A stretch of DNA of 64,000 nt, taken from the NCBI RefSeq assembly GCF_001461825.1, contig NZ_LLZC01000012.1:186001-250000 (forward strand). The letters run 5' to 3'. The translations under genes were made by a program, and so were the position numbers. Under the pieces are notes generated by a model, which made no database searches, was not told where the DNA came from, and worked only from the letters and a program-made list of their open reading frames with translations. Source of the DNA: Bacillus velezensis (lineage in GTDB: Bacteria > Bacillota > Bacilli > Bacillales > Bacillaceae). The first letter of the stretch is position 1, and every line of letters starts with the position of its first letter. Shown piece after piece: positions 50,514 to 60,049 of the stretch.

Positions 50514-51743
50514 ATGGGTCTTATCGTACAAAAATTCGGAGGCACTTCCGTCGGCTCTGCCGAAAAAATTCAAAATGCTGCAAATCGCGCCATTGCTGAA
50601 AAGCAAAAAGGCCATGATATCGTAGTCGTCGTTTCGGCAATGGGAAAATCAACCGACGCGCTCGTTAACCTCGCGGCTGAAATCACATCTGAACCAAGCA
50701 GACGCGAGATGGATATGCTTTTGTCAACGGGAGAGCAGGTCACGATTTCCCTTTTGGCCATGGCGCTTCAGGAAAAAGGATATGGCGCCGTCTCTTATAC
50801 GGGCTGGCAGGCGGGTGTCCGCACGGAAGCCGTTCACGGTAATGCGAGAATTACGGATATTGATATTACGGCGATTCGTTCGCAGCTTGCAGAAGGCAAA
50901 ATCACAGTCGTTGCCGGTTTTCAGGGTGTAACGGAAGACGGCGGCATCACGACGCTCGGACGGGGCGGTTCCGATACGACGGCGGTCGCTCTTGCAGCAG
51001 CGCTGGAAGCGGATAAATGCGACATTTATACAGATGTTCCGGGCGTATTTACGACAGATCCGCGGTATGTCCGGTCAGCGAGAAAACTGGCGGGAATTTC
51101 TTATGATGAAATGCTGGAGCTTGCAAATCTAGGAGCGGGTGTTCTTCACCCGCGGGCGGTTGAGTTCGCGAAAAACTACCAAGTGCCTTTGGAAGTGCGG
51201 TCAAGCACAGAGCATGAAGCGGGAACATTAATTGAGGAGGAATCATCAATGGAGCAGAATTTAATCGTCAGAGGAATTGCATTTGAAGACCAGATCACAA
51301 GGGTGTCCGTTACGGGTCTTGCAAGCGGACTGACAACACTTTCAACAATCTTCACCGCGCTGGCAAAACGAAACATCAACGTTGACATTATTATTCAGAC
51401 ACAGTCGGACGATGGGGAAGCGGATATTTCTTTCTCAGTGAAAACGGAAGATGCCGCGCAAACGGTCGCCGTGCTTGAAGAATATAAAAACGCGCTTGAC
51501 TATGAAAAAATTGAAACCGAAAGAAAACTGGCGAAAGTCTCTATTGTCGGGTCGGGCATGGTTTCAAATCCCGGCGTCGCCGCGGACATGTTTGCCGTAC
51601 TGGCGGAAAAAAATGTACAAGTCAAAATGGTGAGCACATCTGAAATAAAAGTATCAGCGGTTGTCAGCGAAAATGATATGGTGAAAGCGGTCGAAGCGCT
51701 TCATGATGCGTTTGAGCTTTCTAAACAGCCGTCTGCCGTATAA
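50514..51743 (+). CDS. lysC: lysine-sensitive aspartokinase II, alpha subunit
   Basis: Phosphorylates aspartate, the first step to lysine, methionine and threonine. 409 residues: kinase domain starting LIVQKFGGTSVG (about 3-14), with GRGGSDTTAVAL near 156, and two ACT domains (about 265-409) for lysine control. ATG 50514 lies after AAAGGGTGG; the longer frame from 50421 covers the riboswitch terminator. An internal start gives a second product, the beta subunit. Confidence 0.96.
   Translation: MGLIVQKFGGTSVGSAEKIQNAANRAIAEKQKGHDIVVVVSAMGKSTDALVNLAAEITSEPSRREMDMLLSTGEQVTISLLAMALQEKGYGAVSYTGWQAGVRTEAVHGNARITDIDITAIRSQLAEGKITVVAGFQGVTEDGGITTLGRGGSDTTAVALAAALEADKCDIYTDVPGVFTTDPRYVRSARKLAGISYDEMLELANLGAGVLHPRAVEFAKNYQVPLEVRSSTEHEAGTLIEEESSMEQNLIVRGIAFEDQITRVSVTGLASGLTTLSTIFTALAKRNINVDIIIQTQSDDGEADISFSVKTEDAAQTVAVLEEYKNALDYEKIETERKLAKVSIVGSGMVSNPGVAADMFAVLAEKNVQVKMVSTSEIKVSAVVSENDMVKAVEALHDAFELSKQPSAV
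51249..51743 (+). CDS. lysC: aspartokinase II beta subunit (internal in-frame start of lysC)
   Basis: ATG 51249 (residue 246 of LysC, MEQNLIVRG) is preceded by GAGGAGG at 51234-51240 with an eight-base gap, a strong ribosome site inside a coding region. It gives a 164-residue product holding only the ACT domains. B. subtilis aspartokinase II is known to be alpha2-beta2 with beta made in this way. The site is seen; production here is inferred. Confidence 0.88.
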   Translation: MEQNLIVRGIAFEDQITRVSVTGLASGLTTLSTIFTALAKRNINVDIIIQTQSDDGEADISFSVKTEDAAQTVAVLEEYKNALDYEKIETERKLAKVSIVGSGMVSNPGVAADMFAVLAEKNVQVKMVSTSEIKVSAVVSENDMVKAVEALHDAFELSKQPSAV

Positions 51744-51753
51744 ACGGGCAGGC

Positions 51754-51787
51754 AAAAAGGCGGGACTTGGAGTCACCGCCTTTTTTC
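51754..51787. terminator. terminator between lysC and yslB
   Basis: AAAAAGGCGG...CCGCCTTTTTT hairpin with A and T flanks between convergent genes. Confidence 0.88.
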
Positions 51788-51789
51788 AA

Positions 51790-52236
51790 TTATACAGGGT
51801 CCTTCATATCCCATTTTACGGTCAGGACGACTTTATCCGCTCTCTTTTTTACCTGTTCATAAGATTCTGCAATCTGATCGTTCATCAATTGAATCTGTTC
51901 GGCTATAAAACCGGCTTCAAGCTGAAAACAAGGCTCTTTCTGATGTTTGAGCCTGCTGGATACGAGCGGTCCTTCCAGTTCAAATTCCAGTTCTTGTTTT
52001 TTTGATCCTGCGTTTGTCAAAGTTCCCCAGCCGGCTTTTTCAAAAAAGGCGGGGATTTCTTCCCACGATTGAAGAGGAAATTTGCGGGCGAGGCGTTTTC
52101 CCGCCCAATACATCATCGATGAATGTTCCGGGCCGAGGATATCCGGAAGCACGATTTCCCGGATTAATTCGTAGCCGTATGCGCTGACGTCGAGTTCAGT
52201 TAAAGGTTCTAAAGCTGCTTCATAATTATTCTTCAT
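51790..52236 (-). CDS. yslB: YslB family protein (DUF2507)
   Basis: 148 residues, cytosolic, with no membrane segment. It contains the pattern seen in DUF2507/V4R-like proteins (GPEHSSMMYWAGKRLARKFPLQS, about 36-58). The molecular role is unknown. GAGAGAGGGG precedes its ATG on the minus strand. It sits between lysC and sdhCAB, transcribed toward lysC, as in B. subtilis. Confidence 0.85.
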   Translation of the reverse strand: MKNNYEAALEPLTELDVSAYGYELIREIVLPDILGPEHSSMMYWAGKRLARKFPLQSWEEIPAFFEKAGWGTLTNAGSKKQELEFELEGPLVSSRLKHQKEPCFQLEAGFIAEQIQLMNDQIAESYEQVKKRADKVVLTVKWDMKDPV

Positions 52237-52403
52237 ATTATGTATTCCCCTCTCTCCTTCGTTTATTATAGCTTAAACAGGGGGGAGGATTACAGGATGA
52301 TCCTATAAAACAAGCGAAAAAATGTGAGAAAGATATCGCAGGAAAATAAAATTTTCCCTCCAGATAATCAATTCCGAAAATTATAATTTATGTACACGTT
52401 TTC

Positions 52404-52432
52404 TTGACGCCCTTTTGAGGGAGGAGTAAAAT
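52404..52432 (+). promoter_or_regulatory. sigma-A promoter of sdhCAB
   Basis: TTGACG (52404-52409) and TAAAAT (52427-52432) with a 17-base spacer, about 90 bases before the first ribosome site. The remaining intergenic DNA (52237-52403) shows nothing else that I can name. Confidence 0.75.
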
Positions 52433-52532
52433 GAAATTGTCAATAAATTTTAATAAAGTGCTTACAATTGAAACGAAGTGGGGGCAGAGATTTTAGTACA
52501 TTTCGCACTTAAATCAAACAGGGGGTAAAGTA

Positions 52533-53141
52533 ATGTCTGGGAACAGAGAGTTTTATTTTCGAAGATTGCATTCCTTGCTCGGTGTTATTCCGGTCGGCAT
52601 CTTTTTGATCCAGCATTTAGTCGTCAACCAATTTGCCGCAAGGGGAGCGGATGCGTTTAACAAGGCGGCCGGCTTTATGGACAGTCTGCCGTTCAGGTAT
52701 GCGTTAGAAATTTTTATTATTTTCTTACCTTTAATTTATCATGCGGTTTACGGTGTGTACATAGCATTTACTGCGAAAAACAACGCTGGCCACTACAGTT
52801 ATTTCAGAAACTGGATGTTTGTGCTTCAGCGTGTCACTGGTATTCTCACCCTTATTTTCGTCAGCTGGCATGTGTGGCAGACGCGGATTGCCGCGCAGAT
52901 GGGCGCTGAAGTCAACTTCGATATGATGGCGAATATTCTGAGCTCGCCGTTTATGCTCGGCTTTTACATTGTAGGCGTTTTATCGGTCATTTTTCACTTT
53001 TCAAACGGCTTATGGTCTTTTGCGGTCACATGGGGGATCACGGTCACGCCGCGTTCTCAAAGAATTTCGACTTACGTGACGCTGATTATATTTTTAGCGC
53101 TTTCATACGTAGGTTTAAAAGCGATTTTTGCGTTTGTGTAA
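52533..53141 (+). CDS. sdhC: succinate dehydrogenase cytochrome b558 subunit
   Basis: 202 residues, five membrane helices, anchor of complex II. Conserved histidines in FLIQHLVVN, YHAVYGVY, FVSWHVWQ and IFHFSNGLW are the expected ligands of the two b-hemes in Bacillus SdhC. GGGGGTAAAG precedes the ATG. First gene of sdhCAB; in B. subtilis the small RNA FsrA represses it under iron limitation, not tested here. Confidence 0.97.
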   Translation: MSGNREFYFRRLHSLLGVIPVGIFLIQHLVVNQFAARGADAFNKAAGFMDSLPFRYALEIFIIFLPLIYHAVYGVYIAFTAKNNAGHYSYFRNWMFVLQRVTGILTLIFVSWHVWQTRIAAQMGAEVNFDMMANILSSPFMLGFYIVGVLSVIFHFSNGLWSFAVTWGITVTPRSQRISTYVTLIIFLALSYVGLKAIFAFV

Positions 53142-53174
53142 GAGAACTAGATTACTAGAGGGAGAGGGGCTATC

Positions 53175-54935
53175 ATGAGTCAATCAAGCATTATCGTAGT
53201 CGGCGGGGGTCTTGCCGGCCTCATGGCGACAATTAAAGCAGCGGAATCAGGCACGGCCGTTAAATTGTTTTCCATCGTTCCGGTCAAACGCTCTCACTCG
53301 GTCTGCGCGCAGGGCGGGATAAACGGAGCTGTCAACACAAAAGGGGAAGGAGACTCTCCGTTTGAGCATTTTGATGACACGGTATACGGAGGCGACTTTT
53401 TGGCAAACCAGCCTCCTGTAAAAGCGATGTGTGAAGCGGCGCCGTCCATTATCCACTTATTGGACCGCATGGGGGTTATGTTTAACAGAACGCCGGAAGG
53501 GCTTTTGGACTTCCGCCGTTTCGGGGGTACACAGCATCACAGAACCGCATACGCGGGAGCGACGACGGGTCAGCAGCTTCTTTACGCACTGGACGAGCAG
53601 GTGCGCAGATATGAAGTGGCGGGTCTCGTCACAAAATACGAAGGCTGGGAATTCCTCGGCGCCGTTCTTGACGATGAGCGCACGTGCCGCGGTATCGTAG
53701 CCCAAAATCTGACCAATATGCAAATCGAGTCATTCCGTTCTGACGCCGTTATTATGGCGACGGGAGGACCCGGAATCGTATTCGGAAAATCAACAAACAG
53801 CATGATCAACACGGGATCTGCCGCATCAATCGTTTATCAGCAGGGCGCTTATTATGCAAACGGCGAATTTATCCAAATTCACCCGACAGCAATCCCGGGG
53901 GACGATAAACTGCGTCTGATGAGTGAATCGGCACGCGGCGAGGGCGGAAGAGTCTGGACGTACAAAGACGGAAAACCTTGGTACTTCCTTGAGGAAAAAT
54001 ATCCGGCTTACGGAAACCTCGTGCCGCGGGATATTGCGACACGTGAAATCTTTGACGTGTGTGTGAATCAGAAACTCGGCATCAACGGAGAAAACATGGT
54101 GTATCTCGATCTGTCGCACAAAGATCCGAAAGAGCTTGACGTTAAGCTTGGCGGCATTATCGAAATCTATGAAAAATTCATGGGCGATGACCCGCGCAAG
54201 CTTCCGATGAAAATTTTCCCTGCCGTTCACTATTCAATGGGCGGACTGTGGGTTGATTATGATCAGATGACAAGCATCCGCGGACTGTTCGCAGCGGGTG
54301 AATGTGATTATTCAATGCACGGAGGAAACCGTTTAGGGGCGAACTCTCTGCTTTCCGCCATCTACGGAGGAATGGTGGCCGGACCGAATGCGGTGAAATA
54401 TGTTTCCGGACTTGAAACATCAGCGGAAGACCTGTCTTCTTCATTATTTGATTCCTATGTGAAAAAAGAAGAAGAAAAATGGGCCGATATTATGAAGATG
54501 GACGGCGACGAAAATGCCTACGTGCTTCACCGTGAGCTCGGAGAGTGGATGACGGCCAACGTCACGGTGGTCCGCCACAACGACAAGCTTTTGAAAACGG
54601 ATGACAAGATCCAAGAGCTGATGGAACGCTTTAAGAAAATCAATATCAACGATACGACAAAATGGAGCAACCAAGGGGCGATGTTCACCCGCCAGTTCTC
54701 CAATATGCTTCAGCTTGCCAGAGTCATCACGCTCGGCGCATATAACCGAAATGAAAGCCGGGGAGCGCACTATAAACCGGATTTCCCTGAAAGAAATGAC
54801 GATGAGTGGCTCAAAACGACGATGGCTAAACATGCCGGTCCGTTTGAAGCTCCGGAATTTGAATATCAGGATGTCGATGTATCACTGATTGCGCCCCGTA
54901 AACGCGACTACTCGAAGAAGAAGGTGGCGAAATAA
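53175..54935 (+). CDS. sdhA: succinate dehydrogenase flavoprotein subunit
   Basis: 586 residues with an N-terminal FAD dinucleotide fold (IIVVGGGLAGLMATIKAAE, about 5-23), the covalent-FAD region SHSVCAQGGINGA (about 41-53) and the active-site segment HPTAIPG and SARGEGG. Oxidises succinate to fumarate in the TCA cycle. AGGGAGAGGGG before the ATG. sdhB starts two bases after its stop. Confidence 0.98.
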   Translation: MSQSSIIVVGGGLAGLMATIKAAESGTAVKLFSIVPVKRSHSVCAQGGINGAVNTKGEGDSPFEHFDDTVYGGDFLANQPPVKAMCEAAPSIIHLLDRMGVMFNRTPEGLLDFRRFGGTQHHRTAYAGATTGQQLLYALDEQVRRYEVAGLVTKYEGWEFLGAVLDDERTCRGIVAQNLTNMQIESFRSDAVIMATGGPGIVFGKSTNSMINTGSAASIVYQQGAYYANGEFIQIHPTAIPGDDKLRLMSESARGEGGRVWTYKDGKPWYFLEEKYPAYGNLVPRDIATREIFDVCVNQKLGINGENMVYLDLSHKDPKELDVKLGGIIEIYEKFMGDDPRKLPMKIFPAVHYSMGGLWVDYDQMTSIRGLFAAGECDYSMHGGNRLGANSLLSAIYGGMVAGPNAVKYVSGLETSAEDLSSSLFDSYVKKEEEKWADIMKMDGDENAYVLHRELGEWMTANVTVVRHNDKLLKTDDKIQELMERFKKININDTTKWSNQGAMFTRQFSNMLQLARVITLGAYNRNESRGAHYKPDFPERNDDEWLKTTMAKHAGPFEAPEFEYQDVDVSLIAPRKRDYSKKKVAK

Positions 54936-54937
54936 TC

Positions 54938-55696
54938 ATGAGTGAGAAAAAGATACGGTTTATCATTACACGTCAGGATACGCCCGAAAGCGCGCCATAC
55001 GATGAAGAATTCGAAATCAATTACCGCCCGAATCTGAACGTGATTTCTGCCCTGATGGAAATCCGCAGAAATCCCGTGAATGCAAAAGGAGAGAAAACCA
55101 CTCCGGTCGCATGGGACATGAACTGTCTTGAAGAAGTATGCGGCGCCTGCTCCATGGTCATCAACGGGAGACCGCGCCAGTCATGTACGGCGCTGATTGA
55201 TAAGCTGGAACAGCCGATCCGTCTGAAGCCGATGAAAACATTCCCGGTTGTCCGTGACCTTCAGGTTGACCGCAGCAGAATGTTTGATTCACTGAAAAAA
55301 GTGAAAGCATGGGTGCCGATTGACGGAACTTACGATTTGGGGCCGGGGCCGAGAATGCCGGAAAAACGCCGCCAGTGGGCATATGAATTGTCTAAATGCA
55401 TGACATGCGGCGTCTGCCTCGAAGCCTGCCCGAACGTCAACAGCAAGTCGAAATTCATGGGGCCTGCCCCGATGTCGCAAGTGCGTCTGTTTAACGCCCA
55501 TCCGACGGGCGCGATGAACAAAGCAGAACGTTTAGAAGCGTTAATGACAGACGGCGGCCTTGGAGATTGCGGGAATTCACAAAACTGTGTGCAATCCTGC
55601 CCGAAAGGCATTCCGCTTACGACTTCAATCGCCGCTTTGAACAGAGATACCAATTTACAAGCATTCCGTAATTTCTTCGGAAGCGACAGAGTATAA
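54938..55696 (+). CDS. sdhB: succinate dehydrogenase iron-sulfur subunit
   Basis: 252 residues. 2Fe-2S cysteines are in CLEEVCGACS with a later C in RQSC, and the 4Fe-4S and 3Fe-4S sites are in CMTCGVCLEACP and CVQSCPKGIP. Passes electrons from SdhA to SdhC and menaquinone. Nearly contiguous with sdhA; a terminator follows. Confidence 0.97.
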   Translation: MSEKKIRFIITRQDTPESAPYDEEFEINYRPNLNVISALMEIRRNPVNAKGEKTTPVAWDMNCLEEVCGACSMVINGRPRQSCTALIDKLEQPIRLKPMKTFPVVRDLQVDRSRMFDSLKKVKAWVPIDGTYDLGPGPRMPEKRRQWAYELSKCMTCGVCLEACPNVNSKSKFMGPAPMSQVRLFNAHPTGAMNKAERLEALMTDGGLGDCGNSQNCVQSCPKGIPLTTSIAALNRDTNLQAFRNFFGSDRV

Positions 55697-55708
55697 GAAA
55701 GAGAAAAA

Positions 55709-55740
55709 GAGCCTCTTCCGCACGGGAGAGGTTTTTTTAT
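55709..55740 (+). terminator. terminator of sdhCAB
   Basis: CCTCTTCC...GGGAGAGG hairpin followed by seven T residues. Confidence 0.88.
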
Positions 55741-55752
55741 AAGGAGCTGAAG

Positions 55753-56193
55753 ATGATGAAACAACCGCAATATATTGATATCCCGTTTGAAGAATGGAGA
55801 CAGTCGTTTTCTTTCTTTACTGAAGTATCGGTTCGTTTTTCAGAAACGGATATGTTCGGCCATATGAATAATGTAACCCCTTTCATCTATTTTGAAGAAG
55901 CACGGATCGCTTATTTTAAACAGCGAGGCATAACGGCGCAAAACTCGGAAACGATGACGGTCGTCGCAAGCCAGCAGTGCGACTATATGCGTCAGGTGAT
56001 GCCGTATGAAAATCTGCGGATTTATGTGAAAGCAAGCGCTGCCGGAAATGCGTCCGTCACCCTTCATTACCTTGGAGAAAATGAGTCGGGCCTGCCGTGC
56101 TTTACAGGTTCCGTCGTTATGGTTCAAGTGTCGAAGAAAAGCGGCAAAGCGGTCAGCTGGACGGAGCGGGAGAAAGGCATTCTGCTCGCCTGA
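55753..56193 (+). CDS. ysmA: acyl-CoA thioesterase-like protein YsmA (4HBT)
   Basis: 146 residues of the hotdog 4HBT family, with the catalytic signature RFSETDMFGHMNNVTPFIYFEEAR near residue 28-51, including the usual aspartate and histidine. Probably hydrolyses an acyl-CoA; the substrate is unknown. The start may be ATG 55753 or ATG 55756; AAGGAG lies about eight bases before. Between sdhB and gerE. Confidence 0.85.
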   Translation: MMKQPQYIDIPFEEWRQSFSFFTEVSVRFSETDMFGHMNNVTPFIYFEEARIAYFKQRGITAQNSETMTVVASQQCDYMRQVMPYENLRIYVKASAAGNASVTLHYLGENESGLPCFTGSVVMVQVSKKSGKAVSWTEREKGILLA

Positions 56194-56221
56194 ACGGATA
56201 ACTATTTCTCTAAGAGACGTC

Positions 56222-56249
56222 ACCTCCGAAGCGCCCTTTACATATGATA
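56222..56249 (+). promoter_or_regulatory. candidate sigma-K promoter of gerE
   Basis: CATATGATA (56241-56249) fits the sigma-K -10 consensus CATANNNTA, with AC at 56222-56223 as the -35 about 17 bases upstream. gerE is a known late mother-cell (sigma-K) gene. Match by eye only. Confidence 0.55.
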
Positions 56250-56313
56250 TCTTGACTATATAAACCCATTCGTTTCAGATTCGCTCTCACCTTAGCAAGG
56301 AGGGTTACAATAC

Positions 56314-56538
56314 TTGAAGGAGAAAGATTTTCAATCAAAGCCGCTGCTGACCAAAAGAGAAAGAGAAGTATTCGAATTGCTCGTTCAAGACAAGACAACA
56401 AAGGAAATTGCAAGCGAGCTATTTATCAGTGAAAAAACTGTACGGAATCACATTTCAAATGCCATGCAGAAGTTAGGTGTGAAAGGGCGTTCGCAAGCTG
56501 TTGTCGAGCTTCTTAGAATGGGTGAGCTAGAGCTCTGA
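56314..56538 (+). CDS. gerE: spore-coat transcription factor GerE
   Basis: 74 residues, essentially one LuxR-type helix-turn-helix ([20 protein letters not shown] through [14 protein letters not shown]). Regulates late mother-cell coat genes together with sigma-K. Start is TTG 56314 with CAAGGAGGG about ten bases before. Very close to the B. subtilis protein as I recall it. Followed by a hairpin. Confidence 0.97.
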   Translation: MKEKDFQSKPLLTKREREVFELLVQDKTTKEIASELFISEKTVRNHISNAMQKLGVKGRSQAVVELLRMGELEL

Positions 56539-56544
56539 TTCTTG

Positions 56545-56580
56545 CCGGTTTTCCTTCTTTTCGAGAAGGAGCCGGTTATT
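56545..56580 (+). terminator. probable terminator of gerE
   Basis: CCGG-TCCTTCT...AGAAGGA-CCGG hairpin with only a short T-rich tail, so it may be weak. Confidence 0.6.
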
Positions 56581-56724
56581 TGCGTTGGCGCCCGGGCTGA
56601 TGGGCATGCGGTGAAAATCCCGGTTTTTCCTTTTTCTCCGTCAGTCTTGCATTTTCTTAAAAAAAGAAGGAAAATAGACACGGAGCGCATAGCCCAGAAA
56701 GATCCTTGAGTGAGGGATGGACAA

Positions 56725-57165
56725 ATGACATCAAAATCTGTAGAGCATGTTGCGGATATCGAAAAATCACTCCGCCATATCGCTGCGATCATTAAACAAA
56801 AAGGAAGAGAAATCCTTAACCAATATGCAATTACACCGCCGCAATTCGTGGGGCTTCAATGGCTTTATGAATTGGGGGATATGACAATAGGCGAATTATC
56901 AGCCAAAATGTATTTGGCTTGCAGCACGACGACGGATCTGATAGACCGCATGGAAAAAAATAAGCTTGTCGAGCGGGTCAAAGACCCGGCTGACAGACGG
57001 GTCGTCAGAATTCATCTTCTCGCTGAAGGAGAGCGCATTATCCAAGAAGTGATTTTGAAAAGACAGGCTTATTTGCGGGATATGTTTGCGACATTTTCCG
57101 AAGAAGAAACAGCCGCTTTCGAAAAATCATTATTGAAACTGCAGCATGAAATGAAAAGAAAATGA
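56725..57165 (+). CDS. ysmB: MarR-family transcriptional regulator YsmB
   Basis: 146 residues: winged helix-turn-helix ([40 protein letters not shown], about 58-97) flanked by dimerisation helices. The regulated genes and ligand are unknown. ATG 56725 follows GAGGGATGG; a GTG at 56710 would add five residues but has a poor site. racE starts seven bases after its stop, so they may be coupled. Confidence 0.86.
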   Translation: MTSKSVEHVADIEKSLRHIAAIIKQKGREILNQYAITPPQFVGLQWLYELGDMTIGELSAKMYLACSTTTDLIDRMEKNKLVERVKDPADRRVVRIHLLAEGERIIQEVILKRQAYLRDMFATFSEEETAAFEKSLLKLQHEMKRK

Positions 57166-57172
57166 GGCGATT

Positions 57173-57991
57173 TTGTTGGAACAGCCGATAGGAGTCATTG
57201 ATTCCGGGGTTGGCGGGTTAACCGTTGCTAAGGAAATCATGAGACAGCTACCGAAGGAAAATATCATCTATGTGGGAGATACAAAACGCTGCCCGTACGG
57301 CCCGCGTCCTGAAGAAGAAGTTCTTCAATACACGTGGGAAATGACCGATTACCTGCTGGAAAACCACCATATCAAAATGCTCGTGATCGCCTGCAATACG
57401 GCCACGGCCATTGCCTTGGAGGATATTCAGCGCAAAACGGATATTCCGGTTGTCGGCGTCATTCAGCCGGGTGCGAGAACGGCGATAAAGGTCACGAAAA
57501 ACCAGCATATCGGCGTCATCGGCACGGTCAATACCATTAAAAGCAGAGCGTATGAGCAGGCGCTGCTCGGGTTAAACGCAGAACTTCAAGTTGAGAACAC
57601 GGCTTGTCCGCTGCTCGTGCCGTTTGTAGAAAGCGGACGGTTTCTTCAGGAATCGGCGGAGGAAGCGGTTGAAGCATCGCTTGAGCCTTTAAAAGGTACA
57701 TCAATTGACACCTTGATTTTAGGATGTACGCATTATCCGATTTTAAAAGATCCGATTCAGAACTATATGGGAGAGCATGTGAAAATCATTTCCTCCGGAG
57801 ACGAGACGGCGAGAGAAGTGAGCACCATCTTGTCTTATAAAGGTTTGTTAAACCAATCGAAACATGCACCGGAGCATCAATTTCTTACAACGGGGGAGCG
57901 GAACGGTTTCGCAAAAATTGCCGAAGACTGGTTCGGCCACGAAATCGGCCATGTCGAGTGCATCTCCCTTCAAGAGCCGGTCAGAAAATAA
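57173..57991 (+). CDS. racE: glutamate racemase
   Basis: 272 residues. Makes D-glutamate for peptidoglycan and, in this genus, poly-gamma-glutamate. The two catalytic cysteines are C74 in ACNTAT and C185 in GCTHYP. The N terminus [14 protein letters not shown] is diagnostic. Start is TTG 57173 (a second TTG follows at 57176), with TGAGGCG upstream. Confidence 0.96.
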   Translation: MLEQPIGVIDSGVGGLTVAKEIMRQLPKENIIYVGDTKRCPYGPRPEEEVLQYTWEMTDYLLENHHIKMLVIACNTATAIALEDIQRKTDIPVVGVIQPGARTAIKVTKNQHIGVIGTVNTIKSRAYEQALLGLNAELQVENTACPLLVPFVESGRFLQESAEEAVEASLEPLKGTSIDTLILGCTHYPILKDPIQNYMGEHVKIISSGDETAREVSTILSYKGLLNQSKHAPEHQFLTTGERNGFAKIAEDWFGHEIGHVECISLQEPVRK

Positions 57992-57993
57992 AT

Positions 57994-58026
57994 CAAAAAA
58001 CCCGCTGTTTACGGCGGGTTTTTTTG
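57994..58026 (+). terminator. terminator of ysmB-racE
   Basis: AACCCGC / GCGGGTT hairpin with A-run before and seven T residues after. Confidence 0.9.
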
Positions 58027-58096
58027 CGCTTCCCGGTCTATTTCCCGGACAGGGCTCGTATACATCATAGTACAAACAGCCTTAGGAGGGAAAAGT

Positions 58097-59182
58097 ATGC
58101 TGAAAAAAGGACCTGCAGTCATTGCTGCAACATGTCTTACTTCGGCTTTTGTGTTATCTGGATGCGGTTTGTTTCAATCCGATAAAACAGCCGGGGAAAT
58201 TGACCCGCCTCAAGACATTTCATATGTAAAGGATGAAGCGGGAATTCAGGCAAAACCAAAGCAGTCAGAGAAAAACGGCACTTCTAAAGCCGACCAGCCG
58301 GCCAATACAGTCATGCGAGAGCTGTATCTGATTGATAAAAACGGCTATGTCGCAGCACAGACACTGCCTCTTCCGAACAGTGAGGGAACCGCAAAGCAGG
58401 CCCTTGAGTATTTGGTTCAGGGAGGGCCTGTGTCAGAAATCCTGCCGAACGGCTTCAGAGCGGTGCTCCCTGCGGATACGACGGTAAATGTTGATATTAA
58501 AAAAGACGGCACTGCCGTCGCTGATTTTTCGAAGGAATTTAAAAACTATAAAAAAGAAGACGAACAAAAAATCCTGCAATCGATTACATGGACGCTTACC
58601 CAATTCAGCTCAATAGATAAAGTCAAAATCAGAATCAACGGGCACGAGCTGAAAGAAATGCCTGTGGGCGGCACGCCGATTACGGGTGACTTAAGCAGAA
58701 AAGACGGGATTAATATTGAAACGGCCGGAGTGAATGATCTGACAGATACCCATCCGCTGACTGTATATTATCTGGCGGAGACAGAGACGAGCGAATACTA
58801 CGTGCCTGTCACAAAGCGGATTGACAATTCGGAAACAAATGACATCACCGCTGCCGTTGAACAGCTCGCCGACGGACCGGGCAAAGCAAGCGGGCTTTTG
58901 ACGGACTTTAATAACGATGTTAAGCTTCTCAGCAAGCCGAAAGTGAAAGACGGCCAGGTTACACTGGACTTTAACAGCTCTATTTACGGAAGCGCCGACG
59001 AAAAAACAAAAATGGTATCATCGGGCGTACTGGACAGCATCGTTCTCACGTTAACCGAACAGCCGTCGATCAAAAGTGTTTCTATAAAAGTAAATGGAAA
59101 ATCAGAACTGGTGAATGAAAAAGGAGAATCCCTTTCAAAACCTGTTTCGAGGCCGTCACAAGTGAATACGGGTAGTTTTTAA
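58097..59182 (+). CDS. gerM: spore germination/sporulation lipoprotein GerM
   Basis: 361 residues: lipoprotein signal with lipobox LSGC (C23), then two GerMN domains (about 85-195 and 225-335) that share a beta-sheet ring-building fold. In B. subtilis GerM is needed for the SpoIIIA-SpoIIQ channel between mother cell and forespore. GGAGGGAAA precedes the ATG. It is separate from rph by a weak hairpin. Confidence 0.95.
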   Translation: MLKKGPAVIAATCLTSAFVLSGCGLFQSDKTAGEIDPPQDISYVKDEAGIQAKPKQSEKNGTSKADQPANTVMRELYLIDKNGYVAAQTLPLPNSEGTAKQALEYLVQGGPVSEILPNGFRAVLPADTTVNVDIKKDGTAVADFSKEFKNYKKEDEQKILQSITWTLTQFSSIDKVKIRINGHELKEMPVGGTPITGDLSRKDGINIETAGVNDLTDTHPLTVYYLAETETSEYYVPVTKRIDNSETNDITAAVEQLADGPGKASGLLTDFNNDVKLLSKPKVKDGQVTLDFNSSIYGSADEKTKMVSSGVLDSIVLTLTEQPSIKSVSIKVNGKSELVNEKGESLSKPVSRPSQVNTGSF

Positions 59183-59206
59183 TTTGCGATTTTTGATATA
59201 CTAGTA

Positions 59207-59243
59207 AAAAAGAGGTTAGCGTTCCGGCTGCCTCTTTCTTTAT
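59207..59243 (+). terminator. probable terminator of gerM
   Basis: AAAAAAGAGG...CCTCTTTCTTT imperfect hairpin. Confidence 0.6.
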
Positions 59244-59291
59244 TCACAATCCGGAACAAAAGGTTTATGTACATATAATCGGAGGTAAAAT

Positions 59292-60029
59292 ATGAGACAC
59301 GACGGAAGACAGCACGATGAGCTGCGCCCTATCACATTTGATTTGGATTTTATCACTCACCCGGAAGGCTCTGTTTTAATTACAGCAGGAAATACGAAGG
59401 TCATCTGTAATGCATCTGTGGAAGACCGGGTGCCGCCATTTTTACGCGGCGGAGGAAAAGGCTGGATCACAGCGGAATACAGCATGCTTCCCCGCGCGAC
59501 GAATCAAAGAACGATAAGAGAATCTTCAAAAGGAAAGGTCTCCGGCAGAACGATGGAAATTCAGCGGCTGATCGGGCGCGCGCTCCGGGCCGTCGTTGAT
59601 TTGGAGAAGCTTGGCGAACGGACGATCTGGATCGACTGTGACGTCATTCAAGCTGACGGCGGAACAAGAACGGCTTCCATTACCGGCGCCTTCTTGGCAA
59701 TGGCCATTGCGATCGGCAAACTCGTAAAAAGCGGCGTTATCAAAACCTCTCCTGTGACAGATTATCTCGCGGCCATTTCTGTTGGGATGGATAAAGAAGA
59801 AGGCCTTCTTTTGGATCTGAATTATGAAGAGGATTCGGCGGCTGAAGTCGACATGAATATTATCATGACGGGAAGCGGACGTTTTGTAGAGCTTCAAGGG
59901 ACGGGCGAAGAAGCCACATTCTCCCGTGAAGATTTAAACGGACTGTTAAGCCTTGCCGAAAAAGGAATCCAGACGCTTATTCAAAAGCAAAAAGAAGTGC
60001 TGGGAGAAACATTGCCTGAACTGAAATAA
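59292..60029 (+). CDS. rph: ribonuclease PH
   Basis: 245 residues, phosphorolytic 3'-5' exoribonuclease that trims tRNA 3' ends. N terminus [14 protein letters not shown] and the phosphate-site region [19 protein letters not shown] are characteristic. Expected to be hexameric and cytosolic. ATCGGAGGTAA before the ATG. Operon with ysnA and ysnB. Confidence 0.97.
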   Translation: MRHDGRQHDELRPITFDLDFITHPEGSVLITAGNTKVICNASVEDRVPPFLRGGGKGWITAEYSMLPRATNQRTIRESSKGKVSGRTMEIQRLIGRALRAVVDLEKLGERTIWIDCDVIQADGGTRTASITGAFLAMAIAIGKLVKSGVIKTSPVTDYLAAISVGMDKEEGLLLDLNYEEDSAAEVDMNIIMTGSGRFVELQGTGEEATFSREDLNGLLSLAEKGIQTLIQKQKEVLGETLPELK

Positions 60030-60049
60030 GAAAGAGAGGCCTGATCACC

